From positions 124,001-188,000 of the forward strand of contig JAIXRN010000018.1 of assembly GCA_027485165.1 (NCBI GenBank): a DNA stretch of 64,000 nucleotides. Direction: 5' to 3'. Below are positions 9,531 through 17,698 of this stretch, one piece after another. The number at the start of each line of letters is the position of its first letter. The stretch's first letter is position 1. The notes under the pieces were generated by a model. That model saw only the letters and a list, made by a program, of their open reading frames with translations, had not been told where the DNA came from and did no database searches. The stretch is from Rubrivivax sp. (lineage in GTDB: Bacteria; Pseudomonadota; Gammaproteobacteria; Burkholderiales; Burkholderiaceae_C). A program made the translations under genes and the position numbers.

Positions 9531-10315
9531 GCCAACTACGGGGCGATGCCGAAGGTCCCATCGGCGCCAACACCGTGGTCCGGATTCAAGGCAGGCCGGT
9601 GGCCGCCGCGGTGCCGACCGATGGGCAGTCGCTGGTCTTCCGCTCAGCAGCCGGCGAATGGCGGCCGGAAAGCATCTCACCCGGCCCCGCAGGCCCATTG
9701 CCCGGCACGACGCTGCCAAAAGACTTGGGCTTCGATAGCCACAGCGAACCGGGCAACAGCAGCGGCTACGCCCGGGCCGACCACAGCCACGGCCTGGCGG
9801 CGCTGGCCGGCGATGTGAGTGGCGCGATCGGCAACGTGAAGATCGACCGCCTGCAGGGCGTGCCGGTGCAGGCAGGCCAGCCCGCAAAGGGCGACGTGCT
9901 GACCTTCGACGGGCAGCGCTGGGTGCCGGGCCGTAGCGCGGGTGGCGGCGGCTTGATCGAGGTCATGACGGCTGGGGTGGTGGAGATCGACGTCGGCAAG
10001 GCCACAGCCGTGGCGCTGAACGCGTCGCACCGCTGGACCACCACCATCGGCGCCCAGGTCCCCGGGCGGCAGATGGCGATCAACATCGTCGTCAGCGGCA
10101 TCAGCGACGCGAATGGCCCGCGCAAGGGCTTTGTCGGCAAGCTGACGCCGGTCCTGAATCCGCGTGCACCGGCGCTGACCTACCTGCGCGAGATCAAGGC
10201 GCTGTCGGCCACGCAGGTGCGATTCATCATCGTGCTGTTCGCGCAGGACCTGGGCAAGGACCTGTTCCAGGTGCACTGCGAACTCAGTCGCTTCGTGCCC
10301 GTGAGCCAGGAGTGA
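9527..10315 (+). CDS. Protein with tail-fibre-like repeats, unknown function
   Basis: A 262-residue protein. Two copies of a module common in phage tail fibres and related surface proteins are visible. The first runs LRGDAEGPIGANTVVRIQG then GQSLVFRSAAGEWRPE (about residues 4-50). The second runs LAGDVSGAIGNVKIDRLQG then GDVLTFDGQRWVPG (about 92-138). Between them is YARADHSHGLAAL, another tail-fibre hallmark. The C-terminal half (about 145-262) is beta-rich and unrecognised. No signal peptide is seen. It is coupled to the ORFs on both sides. There are no capsid, sheath, baseplate or terminase genes nearby, so a prophage remnant is not supported. A role as structural or adhesive part of a multi-protein assembly is inference. 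Confidence 0.75.
   Translation: MSQLRGDAEGPIGANTVVRIQGRPVAAAVPTDGQSLVFRSAAGEWRPESISPGPAGPLPGTTLPKDLGFDSHSEPGNSSGYARADHSHGLAALAGDVSGAIGNVKIDRLQGVPVQAGQPAKGDVLTFDGQRWVPGRSAGGGGLIEVMTAGVVEIDVGKATAVALNASHRWTTTIGAQVPGRQMAINIVVSGISDANGPRKGFVGKLTPVLNPRAPALTYLREIKALSATQVRFIIVLFAQDLGKDLFQVHCELSRFVPVSQE
10308..10312 (+). promoter_or_regulatory. Ribosome binding site fixing the start of the 1346-residue gene
   Basis: AGGAG ends 5 nt before the ATG at 10318. An in-frame GTG at 10312 overlaps the same AGGAG and so is unlikely to be used. The site lies inside the last codons of the preceding gene, so reinitiation and direct initiation may both contribute. Confidence 0.7.
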
Positions 10316-10317
10316 GC

Positions 10318-13300
10318 ATGCCCACCGTTGATGCCAACAAAAACATCCTGAGCGCAGGCGCGAGTTACGCCGCGGACGACTGGGCCAGCGTCGGTGCAGA
10401 GGCCAGCCTGGACTTCCAACTCGAGGCGCAGTTGCGCCGCGGCATCGACCTGGGCATCGGCGCTGAAGCCGGTGTTCGCATCGAAGGCGGACTGCAGAAG
10501 TACCTGTCCGCGGACGTGCAGGGGCAGGCCAGCGCTGCGGCGCGCGTCCGTGCGCAGGTCGAAGTGCCACTGGACCTCTTCGACGAAGCCGGGCTCGCCA
10601 TACGGCTTCAAGCCATTGCCGAAGCCGCGGCTGGCGTCAGCCTGGGCATCGGACTGAAGGTGGGCGACTTCATCGCACTTGCCGAAACGGATCCGCGCAT
10701 GCGCGGCGTACCGCTGGACTTGCTCAAGGTCTTTCTTCATGAACTGGAAATCCAGGGTGGCGTCATGGCCAAGGCCGCCGCCGCGGCCATGGCCTACGCC
10801 AACCTGGCCATCACGGGGCGTCTGATCAAGTCCGGCGCCGACCTGCCAGGCTTCACCATCGCCGCTGAAGCTGGCGTCGGCCTGAAGGCTGGGGCTGGCT
10901 TCAAGGTGTTCGCCCGCTTCAAGGTCGCGGACCCCCGCCGCCTCATCCGGCGCAGCATCGACATCGCCGTTGACGGCGGTATCGATGCCGTCGTCCGGCA
11001 GATCGCCGACCGCAGCGCCCGCCGCTTGCTGGATGAACTGCGCACGCCGGCCAAGATCGCCCTGCGCACCACGTTCGAGTTGGGCCTGACACTGGCTGAA
11101 AACCAAGGCACTTTCAGCACCAACGACGGCGGCAAGGTGGCACTGCGGTGCGTGCAGGTGGCGCTGGAGGAAACGCAGCGGTACGTGCTGGAACGCGCTG
11201 TCGACTTCGCTTCCGGCCAGCTGCGGGCCGCCCTGCGCGACATCGGTTTTTCCAATGCGAGATGGCAGGCTGCCCGCCCAGAGCGTCGCGCCCTGGCCGA
11301 CCGCCTGCGCGCGCTGCCGGAAGAACCCTTCGAGGCCACGCAGGCCAATCGTGATTACTGGCATGCGGTGATCACCGAAACGATCGCGGTGGCAGCGGCT
11401 CTGTCCGGCAACAACGCCATCCCGGTGGCCGTGCGTACGCCGCTGGCCCTGCTCTGGAGCGCCACCCAATTGCTGTTCGTGAGCGTCGAACGCATTTCCG
11501 TGGCCACCGCACGCGCCACCCTGATCGGCATGTCGCCGGCGCAAGCCACTGCGCCGTTCTCCGGCAGCCTGTCACCGCCGCTGCCCGCCGTGCGCGAACA
11601 CATCAACGCTGTACTGGGCCGCGCGGCCAGCGCCACACTGGACGCATCGCATGTGGTGCGGTACCTGCTCGAATCGCTGCGGAACAGTGCGCTGCTGGCG
11701 TCGCCTGAAGTCGCTGGCATCCTGGCGCTCGTCACCGGCCCCAACAGCGATGCCGGCGCCGATGCGCTCGACATCGTCTTCTCCAACCTGGGCGCTTTTT
11801 CGCCCGGCGCTGATGGTGTCGTCAGCGCACAGGCGTCGCTGACCGTATTCCGTAACGCGCTGCGCGCCTACCTGGACACCCGCATCACCGGCGAACTTCA
11901 GCCCGCATTGGCTGCAGCAGCGGGACATGACCGCGACGCGCAGGTCTTCCTCGACGAAGTCGTCATTTCCACGCTGCGTACCGTGACCGGCCCGGTATTC
12001 GACACCGTCCTGGCCTGGGGCCGTGGCGACCAGGACAACCAGCGCGCCCTGCGCGAACTCTGCTCGAGCCTGCTGATGCGGCTGCTCGGCCGCAGCCTGG
12101 TCGTTGCCGGTGATGTGCTCACCGTCAAGGCACAGGCGGCCGTGCAGGGCGAATTGCGGCAACTGGCCGCGCGCGTCAACGACACCGGCGGCGCAGCGCC
12201 CGTGCTGGCGGCCCTGACCCGCCTGGACCGCAGCTTCATCGCCGAAGTCTTGGAAGAAACGCTCCTCATCTGCGCCGACGCCTTCGAGCCGATGGCGCCA
12301 GAACGCCGTGCGCAGGTGCGCGACCTGCTCTACCAGATCATCGACACTGCACCTGCGCCGGACAATGCCAACGCCGTCGCCGAACTGCGCAACGCCGCGC
12401 TGATCCCGAACGCTGAAGCCGCCTTCGAACTCGTCCGCTTGCAGGGCGAAGAAATCGTCGGCAACGTCATTCGCTTCGTGCAGGCACTGCTGATCCGCAT
12501 CGGCCTGCTGATCCTGCAGGAATTGCAGGAAGCCATCCTCGCCGTCCAGCAGGCGGTGGAGGAATGGATCCAGGCCTTGCAACAACTGGCACAGGACATT
12601 GCCCGCCAACTCGTCGCGTTGCTCACGGAAATCAACCGGCTCGGGCGCCAACTGGAAGCCGCTGGCGACCGCCTGCTGGGCGACGCATCGGCACTGCTGG
12701 GCTTCATTTCCAGCCAGACCGCGAGCCGCAGAAAGCTGCGCGACGCCGTAGCCGGCTTTGCCGTGGACCAGGCCATCGGCGTCCTGCGCGGCATCGGCGT
12801 CTATGCCGGCCTGCCCAAAGAGGCGCGGAAGTGGGCGCGCGACCATGTCCGCGCCCTGGTGCGCGGCATGCTGGACAACGCATTGTTCGACCCGGTGCTG
12901 GATGCGGTGTCGCACCTGTCGGGCGAAGCCGCAGACTTCCTGGACGACGTGCGTGCAATCGAGCCCGGCGACGACGTCGCCTCTGCCGTGGCCGACCTGT
13001 TCCTCGACCGCTTCGAAGACGGGCTGCGCGACGTGTTCGGCCACTCCAACCCAGGCCTGTCTGTGTCGTTCACGATTCCCTTCCTCGACATCGGACTGTC
13101 GTTTGGCGTGTCGCTGCCGCTGGGCGCACTGATCGACGCTGTGCGCGGCGCCATGCGCGATCTCGACCAGTTCAACGACGCCGTCGACAGGCTGGCCCAG
13201 TCGTTGATCGCGGCGGTCAGCAAGGAAAGTGAACTGCGCGCTGCAGAGCACGAGCACGCCGCGCTCGACGACCAACGCCAGCGCGCGGAACGTCATCTGG

Positions 13301-14358
13301 CCGAAGACCGCGCGCCCGCACCTGCGCTGACCATCGTGTCGCCACAGCCTGGCGCCGCGCTGGAAGGGCAAGTCACGCTCACGCTGCGCGTCGAGGGTGT
13401 GTCGCAAGCCTGGCTGGGACTGGAAGACGGCGAACAGCAGCGCCTGTACGTCTGGGCCAACCAGCATGAAGTGCCGGCGCGAAGCTTCAGCGTCACAGCA
13501 CACGCCGGTCGCGGGCTGGCGGGGGCTGGTTTGGGCGACGCCCTGGGCGCCATCAACCTGTCCTCCGTGCGCGCCGACATGGCGGCAACAGCACATCCGC
13601 TGGTGGCACAACGTGCTCAAGGCCTGGACCGCGGGCTGCGCGAACGTTCGTCCAAGCTGGCCCGTGCGCAAGGCGCTGACGCGCGCATGGCGCTGCAGGC
13701 GGGCCTGCTCGGACGCGCCGGCATGATCGAGCGTGTGCAGGGCAGACTCGTGCCGACCGCCCCCGCCCGCAGCCAGGACGTCGGCTACCGGCCAGGGCGC
13801 TGGCTGAATCCGGACCTGGGTACGGTCCAGCTCGGGCCCGTGCCGCAACGCGACACGCTGACCATCAGCGTCACCCTTCCCGCGTCTGTGGTGCATGAAG
13901 GCATCAACACCCTCGTGTGCGCGGCTGTGCCCGGCGCGGCGGAGCGCCGCATCGAACAGGTCGTCAGCTTCCTGCTCACCGCGCCGCAGCCCCCACGCAA
14001 GAACGGCGCGACGGTCATGCCTGGTCGCATCGCCTGGGACAAGTCTGGCCTCACCGACAGCCTGCAAAAGTCGCTTGCCGGCCGCTTCGGCCCGGCACGC
14101 CTGGCCGCTGGCAAAAGTACGCCGCCCACAGACCTGCCAGAACTCGCGCGGCAGCTGTGGTACCCGCCCAAGGCTGCGCGCAAAGCGGTGGTCGCGCGGA
14201 CCACGGCCGCCCTCAAGGCTGCGCTGCCCGCCGAGAAGAAGCGCATCGTCGCTGTCCAGGCTGCGCTGAAAAGTGGCGCCTTCCGCCCCGTCGTCATCGC
14301 GCCGGCCAAGCGCAAGGCGGTCACCGTCACCCCGCCCGTGAACGGAACGCCCACATGA
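10318..14358 (+). CDS. Very large protein of unknown function (1346 residues)
   Basis: I do not recognise the family. Residues 25-205 alternate Gly/Ala-rich amphipathic segments (GIDLGIGAEAGVRIEGG; AAEAGVGLKAGAGFKVFARF), resembling pore- or barrel-like stretches. Residues 210-1000 are predominantly helical. They include a long hydrophobic heptad region near 720-790 (LLILQELQEAILAVQQAVEE) and a Gly-rich patch near 915-945. Around 1000-1065 is an Ig-like beta segment (LTIVSPQPGAALEGQVTLTL). A second beta segment follows at 1155-1225, then a Lys/Arg/Ala-rich tail (1284-1340). No signal peptide, transmembrane anchor or catalytic motif is obvious. It is flanked by ATGA-type junctions, so it is probably made with its neighbours. 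Candidate roles such as scaffold, secreted toxin or tape-measure-like protein cannot be separated. Confidence 0.8.
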   Translation: MPTVDANKNILSAGASYAADDWASVGAEASLDFQLEAQLRRGIDLGIGAEAGVRIEGGLQKYLSADVQGQASAAARVRAQVEVPLDLFDEAGLAIRLQAIAEAAAGVSLGIGLKVGDFIALAETDPRMRGVPLDLLKVFLHELEIQGGVMAKAAAAAMAYANLAITGRLIKSGADLPGFTIAAEAGVGLKAGAGFKVFARFKVADPRRLIRRSIDIAVDGGIDAVVRQIADRSARRLLDELRTPAKIALRTTFELGLTLAENQGTFSTNDGGKVALRCVQVALEETQRYVLERAVDFASGQLRAALRDIGFSNARWQAARPERRALADRLRALPEEPFEATQANRDYWHAVITETIAVAAALSGNNAIPVAVRTPLALLWSATQLLFVSVERISVATARATLIGMSPAQATAPFSGSLSPPLPAVREHINAVLGRAASATLDASHVVRYLLESLRNSALLASPEVAGILALVTGPNSDAGADALDIVFSNLGAFSPGADGVVSAQASLTVFRNALRAYLDTRITGELQPALAAAAGHDRDAQVFLDEVVISTLRTVTGPVFDTVLAWGRGDQDNQRALRELCSSLLMRLLGRSLVVAGDVLTVKAQAAVQGELRQLAARVNDTGGAAPVLAALTRLDRSFIAEVLEETLLICADAFEPMAPERRAQVRDLLYQIIDTAPAPDNANAVAELRNAALIPNAEAAFELVRLQGEEIVGNVIRFVQALLIRIGLLILQELQEAILAVQQAVEEWIQALQQLAQDIARQLVALLTEINRLGRQLEAAGDRLLGDASALLGFISSQTASRRKLRDAVAGFAVDQAIGVLRGIGVYAGLPKEARKWARDHVRALVRGMLDNALFDPVLDAVSHLSGEAADFLDDVRAIEPGDDVASAVADLFLDRFEDGLRDVFGHSNPGLSVSFTIPFLDIGLSFGVSLPLGALIDAVRGAMRDLDQFNDAVDRLAQSLIAAVSKESELRAAEHEHAALDDQRQRAERHLAEDRAPAPALTIVSPQPGAALEGQVTLTLRVEGVSQAWLGLEDGEQQRLYVWANQHEVPARSFSVTAHAGRGLAGAGLGDALGAINLSSVRADMAATAHPLVAQRAQGLDRGLRERSSKLARAQGADARMALQAGLLGRAGMIERVQGRLVPTAPARSQDVGYRPGRWLNPDLGTVQLGPVPQRDTLTISVTLPASVVHEGINTLVCAAVPGAAERRIEQVVSFLLTAPQPPRKNGATVMPGRIAWDKSGLTDSLQKSLAGRFGPARLAAGKSTPPTDLPELARQLWYPPKAARKAVVARTTAALKAALPAEKKRIVAVQAALKSGAFRPVVIAPAKRKAVTVTPPVNGTPT

Positions 14359-15419
14359 CCCCAGCATTCGCACTCTTGACCGATTTTCTGGCCGCGCAGA
14401 CGGCCAGCGAGGCCGCGGCCGCCTGGCCGAAGGGGCCGACAGTGGGCTATCGCGGGTCCAGCGGTGTGCCCATCGCCAGCTACATCGGCTGGCTAAGGGA
14501 AATCGAAACCAGTCCGGCGCTGCGCAGCGAGTCGGTCACCATCACGGTGCAGCGCCTGCGGCGGCTGTACTACAGCAGCTTTACTGCCGTCTTCAAGGGC
14601 GCGACGGCCAGTAGCGCCGACGAGATCATGGACGACGTGATGGCGGCAGAGGCCCCGCCGCTCACCACCGACCACATTTCGGAGCGCGCGCTGAACGGCC
14701 TTTTCGGCACCCGTTCCGTTCGTACCGCGCGCGGCCTCGACGTGGACATCGGCCACGTGTGGATGGTCGCGGACTGGCTGGTGAACGGCGGGTCGCTGAT
14801 GGCGCGCGCCTACCTGGACAGCGAGTTGTCTGCACTGTTTTCATGGGCGGGAGACCTGGGCTCCGCCGTGAAAGCCTTCCGCGACCATGAATCCGTCCGC
14901 GTGGCCGATGACGTACCGTCAACCGCGATCAAGAAGCAAGTACTGCTGGATGCGGTGAAGGAATTCGCCGCGAAAGACGACCTGCTGGGCGACCTGGATG
15001 CCGTGGTCCTGGGCAGGCGCTGGGAAACGATGGGCGGCAGCTTCGTGCTGTCGACCGAGCTGGAAAATTACTACAAGGACGACATCAAAACCCAAGCCCA
15101 GGCCAAACTGCTGACGTACCCTCATTCAGCCCGCCGCTTTCACTACTTCCTGAAGGTCGTTGAGCCCGACATTCCGATCCAGGGCGAAGCCAGCGCGCCG
15201 CTGGACATCAGCCTGAAGGAAGCCGATGCCACTGCCGCCATCACAGCCGCCCTGACAAGCGCCACCGCCGACACCTGGAAGAAAAGCATCGCGGAAATCA
15301 ACCGGAAGCTCGACGACCGGGGCCGTGCCGAATTCAACACCCTGATCGCCAAGTTCGTCGAGTTCCTGAAAGTCGGCCTGCGCGATGGCGATGCGCTGTG
15401 GCCGCCTGCAGCGCTGTAG
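14355..15419 (+). CDS. Protein of unknown function, last gene of the cassette
   Basis: A 354-residue protein whose ATG overlaps the stop of the 1346-residue gene (ATGA). It is soluble-looking, with no signal peptide. Visible landmarks are VGYRGSSGVPIASYIGWLREI (residues about 31-51, given in part), a Gly-Leu-Asp-Val-Asp-Ile-Gly-His segment followed by a Trp near 130-145, and SWAGDLGSAVKAF near 165-178. The Asp-Ile-Gly-His and Trp-Ala-Gly-Asp-Leu-Gly-Ser pair looks like conserved active-site or core motifs. I cannot assign a fold. The gene is followed by 163 bp of non-coding DNA and the tRNA 3' end. Confidence 0.8.
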   Translation: MTPAFALLTDFLAAQTASEAAAAWPKGPTVGYRGSSGVPIASYIGWLREIETSPALRSESVTITVQRLRRLYYSSFTAVFKGATASSADEIMDDVMAAEAPPLTTDHISERALNGLFGTRSVRTARGLDVDIGHVWMVADWLVNGGSLMARAYLDSELSALFSWAGDLGSAVKAFRDHESVRVADDVPSTAIKKQVLLDAVKEFAAKDDLLGDLDAVVLGRRWETMGGSFVLSTELENYYKDDIKTQAQAKLLTYPHSARRFHYFLKVVEPDIPIQGEASAPLDISLKEADATAAITAALTSATADTWKKSIAEINRKLDDRGRAEFNTLIAKFVEFLKVGLRDGDALWPPAAL

Positions 15420-15508
15420 GCGGCAGGGGATCCGACCAGAGTGCGTCGACGGGCCGGGTGGGGTCGAAAGAATCGGTAGGCTGCGCACAGAACGCAACTC
15501 AGCTTCTG

Positions 15509-15558
15509 AGACCCAACGGGTCTTCGCAGTGCTAGTGGACGCCGCCCAATCCGGCGTC
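15509..15558. other. Two adjacent hairpins between the cassette and the tRNA
   Basis: AGACCC-AAC-GGGTCT (15509-15523) and GACGCCG-CCCAATC-CGGCGTC (15538-15558) are perfect inverted repeats in the 163-bp spacer. Neither is followed by a T-tract on either strand, so they are not standard intrinsic terminators. They could end transcription weakly for the convergent cassette and tRNA, or mark a recombination junction. Confidence 0.45.
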
Positions 15559-15582
15559 GCCACCGGGAGACCCCAGCAAAAC

Positions 15583-15659
15583 TGGTAGGCCGTGTTGGAC
15601 TTGAACCAACGACCAAAGGATTATGAGTCCTCTGCTCTAACCAACTGAGCTAACGGCCC
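15583..15659 (-). tRNA. tRNA with CAT anticodon (tRNA-Ile2-like; may be labelled tRNA-Met)
   Basis: A 77-nt tRNA with encoded CCA. Acceptor stem GGGCCGT/ACGGCCT (one G-U pair), D arm AGCTCAGTTGGTTAGAGC, anticodon arm AGGACTCATAATCCT with CAT at 15623-15625, and T arm TTGGTTCAAGTCCAA. The arms resemble E. coli ileX (GACTCATAATC, TTGGTCG, GTTCAAGTCC) more than elongator tRNA-Met. The C is therefore probably modified to lysidine to read AUA; TilS dependence cannot be proven from sequence. The 3' end points towards the unknown cassette. Confidence 0.9.
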
Positions 15660-15705
15660 TGAGTGCCGGAAGTGTAGGCGGGCGCCGCGGGGTGCAGGCG
15701 CAGGG

Positions 15706-16737
15706 CTACTTGGCCGACAGCGCGTTGCCCACCAGCCGGGCGGTGATGTCGACGATCTGGATCATCCGGTCGTAGGGCATGCGCGTGGGGCCGATCACGC
15801 CCAGGGTGCCGACGATGCGGCCGTCCACTTCGTAGGGCGCCGTGACCACCGACAGCTCTTCGAAAGGCACGACCTGGCTTTCGCCGCCGATGTAGATGCG
15901 CACACCTTCGGCACGGCTGCTCACGTCCAGCAGGCGCATCAGTTCGGTCTTCTGCTCGAAAACGTCGAACAGGCGGCGCAGGCTGCCCATGTCGTTGCCG
16001 AAGTCCTGCACGCCGATCAGGTTGCGTTCGCCGGACACCACCACCTTGTCCTGCCCGGCCAGGGCTTCGCCGGCCTGCACCGCCGCCTGCATCAGGCTGG
16101 CGATTTCGCCGCGCAACGCTTCCACTTCGTGCTTCAGGCGTTCACGCACTTCCTCGATCGTCAGCCCCGCATAGTGGGTGTTCAGGTAGTTGGTGGCTTC
16201 CACCAGTTCGGCCTGGGGGAAGTCGCGCGCGGTGAAGATCACCCGGTTCTGCACGTCGCCGTCGGGGGCGACGATGATCACCAGCACGCGCCGGTCGCCC
16301 AGGCGCAGGAATTCGATGTGGTGGAACACGCTGGCCTTGCGCGGTGCCGTCACGACACCCACGTAGCTGGACAGGCTGGACAGTAGCGAAGCCGCCTGCG
16401 CGATCACGCGCTGCGGTTGGTCGGGATGCAGCTGTTCACGCGCCGCGGCCATCTCGCCGGTGCGGGCTTCCAGGTCCGTCGGGCGCGCCGTCAGCATGGT
16501 GTCGACGAACAGGCGGTAACCGCGCGCCGTGGGGATGCGCCCGGCGCTGGTGTGCGGGCTGGCGATCAGGCCCAGCTCTTCCAGGTCGGCCATCACGTTG
16601 CGGATGGTGGCGGGCGACAGGTCCAGACCCGAAGCCCGAGACAGGGTGCGCGAACCGACGGGCGTGCCGTCGGCGATGTAGCGCTCCACCAGGGTCTTCA
16701 GCAGCGTCTTGGCGCGGTCGTCCAGCATCTTCGTCAT
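15706..16737 (-). CDS. hrcA: Heat-inducible transcription repressor HrcA
   Basis: A 343-residue repressor of class I heat-shock genes (groESL, dnaK), which binds CIRCE elements and is kept active by GroEL. The N-terminal winged helix ([29 protein letters not shown]) spans about residues 18-75. A GAF-like middle/C-terminal region follows, with [17 protein letters not shown] and [16 protein letters not shown]. The start [10 protein letters not shown] is used because upstream sequence has no family match; the ATG at 16728 is an alternative. It is divergent from nadK over 72 bp, a conserved betaproteobacterial arrangement. No CIRCE was seen in this window, so its targets are elsewhere. Confidence 0.95.
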   Translation of the reverse strand: MTKMLDDRAKTLLKTLVERYIADGTPVGSRTLSRASGLDLSPATIRNVMADLEELGLIASPHTSAGRIPTARGYRLFVDTMLTARPTDLEARTGEMAAAREQLHPDQPQRVIAQAASLLSSLSSYVGVVTAPRKASVFHHIEFLRLGDRRVLVIIVAPDGDVQNRVIFTARDFPQAELVEATNYLNTHYAGLTIEEVRERLKHEVEALRGEIASLMQAAVQAGEALAGQDKVVVSGERNLIGVQDFGNDMGSLRRLFDVFEQKTELMRLLDVSSRAEGVRIYIGGESQVVPFEELSVVTAPYEVDGRIVGTLGVIGPTRMPYDRMIQIVDITARLVGNALSAK

Positions 16738-16809
16738 TGTACGGACGCACCCCCGTTGCGCCTGGGGCGGCACCCGCCTGAACGGGTGCCCTATGGTGTA
16801 ATCCTTTTC

Positions 16810-17685
16810 ATGCCGGCCGCCTTTCGACACGCTGCCATCGTGGGCAAGTACCAAGCGCGGGGCATTCGCCCGGTGCTGGAGGAAATCGCCCATTTCCTGG
16901 TCGCGCGCGGCCTGGAAGTCTCGCTGGAACGCGAGACCGCACACGCCACCGGCGTGGTCGACTTCGACGCCCTCACCCCCGCTGAAATGGGCCAGCGTTG
17001 CGACCTGGCCGTGGTGGTGGGTGGCGACGGCACCATGCTGGGCATCGCGCGCGAACTGGCGCGCTACAACCTGCCGCTGGTGGGCATCAACCAGGGCCGG
17101 CTGGGGTTCATCACCGACCTGCCGATGGGTCAGTACCAGGAAGCCCTGGCGCCGATGTTGGCTGGCGACTTCGACGAAGAACGCCGCACCATGCTGGAGG
17201 GCGAGGTCTGGCGCGACGGCGAAACCATCTTCAATGGCCTGTCGGTGAACGACGTGGTCGTCAGCCGCGGTGCCAGTGCCAGCATGGTGGAACTGAGCGT
17301 GGACGTGGGCGACGACTTCGTGGCCAACATCCGCGCCGACGGCCTGATCGTGGCCACGCCCACCGGCAGCACGGCCTACGCGCTGTCGGCCGGCGGGCCC
17401 ATCCTGCACCCGGGCATTGGCGGCTGGGTGCTGGTGCCCATCGCGTCGCACACGCTCAGCAACCGGCCCATCGTGTTGCCGGACACGCAGACCGTCCGCA
17501 TCGGCATCGTCGCTGGGCGCGATGTGTCGGCCAACTTCGACATGCACAGCGTCACCAGCCTGATGGTGGGCGACCAGGTGCACATGCGGCGTTCAGCCTT
17601 CCAGGTGCGCTTCCTGCACCCGCGCGGCTGGACCTACTACGCCACGCTGCGGCGCAAACTGCGCTGGTACGACGGCACGGCATGA
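16810..17685 (+). CDS. nadK: NAD kinase
   Basis: A 291-residue cytosolic enzyme phosphorylating NAD to NADP with ATP. The GGDGTML motif is at residues 71-77, the NDVVV region with conserved Asn near 148, and the nucleotide-binding [15 protein letters not shown] near 180-194. The start at 16810 ([14 protein letters not shown]) places the first beta strand correctly; longer in-frame starts would run through the hrcA promoter and coding sequence. It is followed 13 bp later by recN, probably one transcript. Confidence 0.96.
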   Translation: MPAAFRHAAIVGKYQARGIRPVLEEIAHFLVARGLEVSLERETAHATGVVDFDALTPAEMGQRCDLAVVVGGDGTMLGIARELARYNLPLVGINQGRLGFITDLPMGQYQEALAPMLAGDFDEERRTMLEGEVWRDGETIFNGLSVNDVVVSRGASASMVELSVDVGDDFVANIRADGLIVATPTGSTAYALSAGGPILHPGIGGWVLVPIASHTLSNRPIVLPDTQTVRIGIVAGRDVSANFDMHSVTSLMVGDQVHMRRSAFQVRFLHPRGWTYYATLRRKLRWYDGTA

Positions 17686-17698
17686 AGCCCAGGCTGCC

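Noticed and set aside
11572..14373. A 933-codon open frame on the minus strand opposite the 1346-residue gene
   Set aside because: It is the antisense shadow of a GC-rich gene: no recognisable domain, biased His/Gln/Arg/Ala composition, and no start signal. The plus-strand frame has coupled junctions and plausible protein segments.
15143..15616. A minus-strand frame starting inside the tRNA (MVVGSSPTRPTSF)
   Set aside because: Its N-terminus is simply the translated tRNA T-arm, a common artefact, and the rest is antisense to the 354-residue gene.
9408..15659. Calling the unknown cassette a prophage or genomic island with integrase
   Set aside because: No integrase, terminase, capsid, sheath, baseplate or lysis gene is visible, and no duplicated tRNA 3' end was found. 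Only the tail-fibre-like repeats point to phage.
16738..16809. CIRCE element between hrcA and nadK
   Set aside because: The TTAGCACTC-N9-GAGTGCTAA pattern is not present in this spacer.
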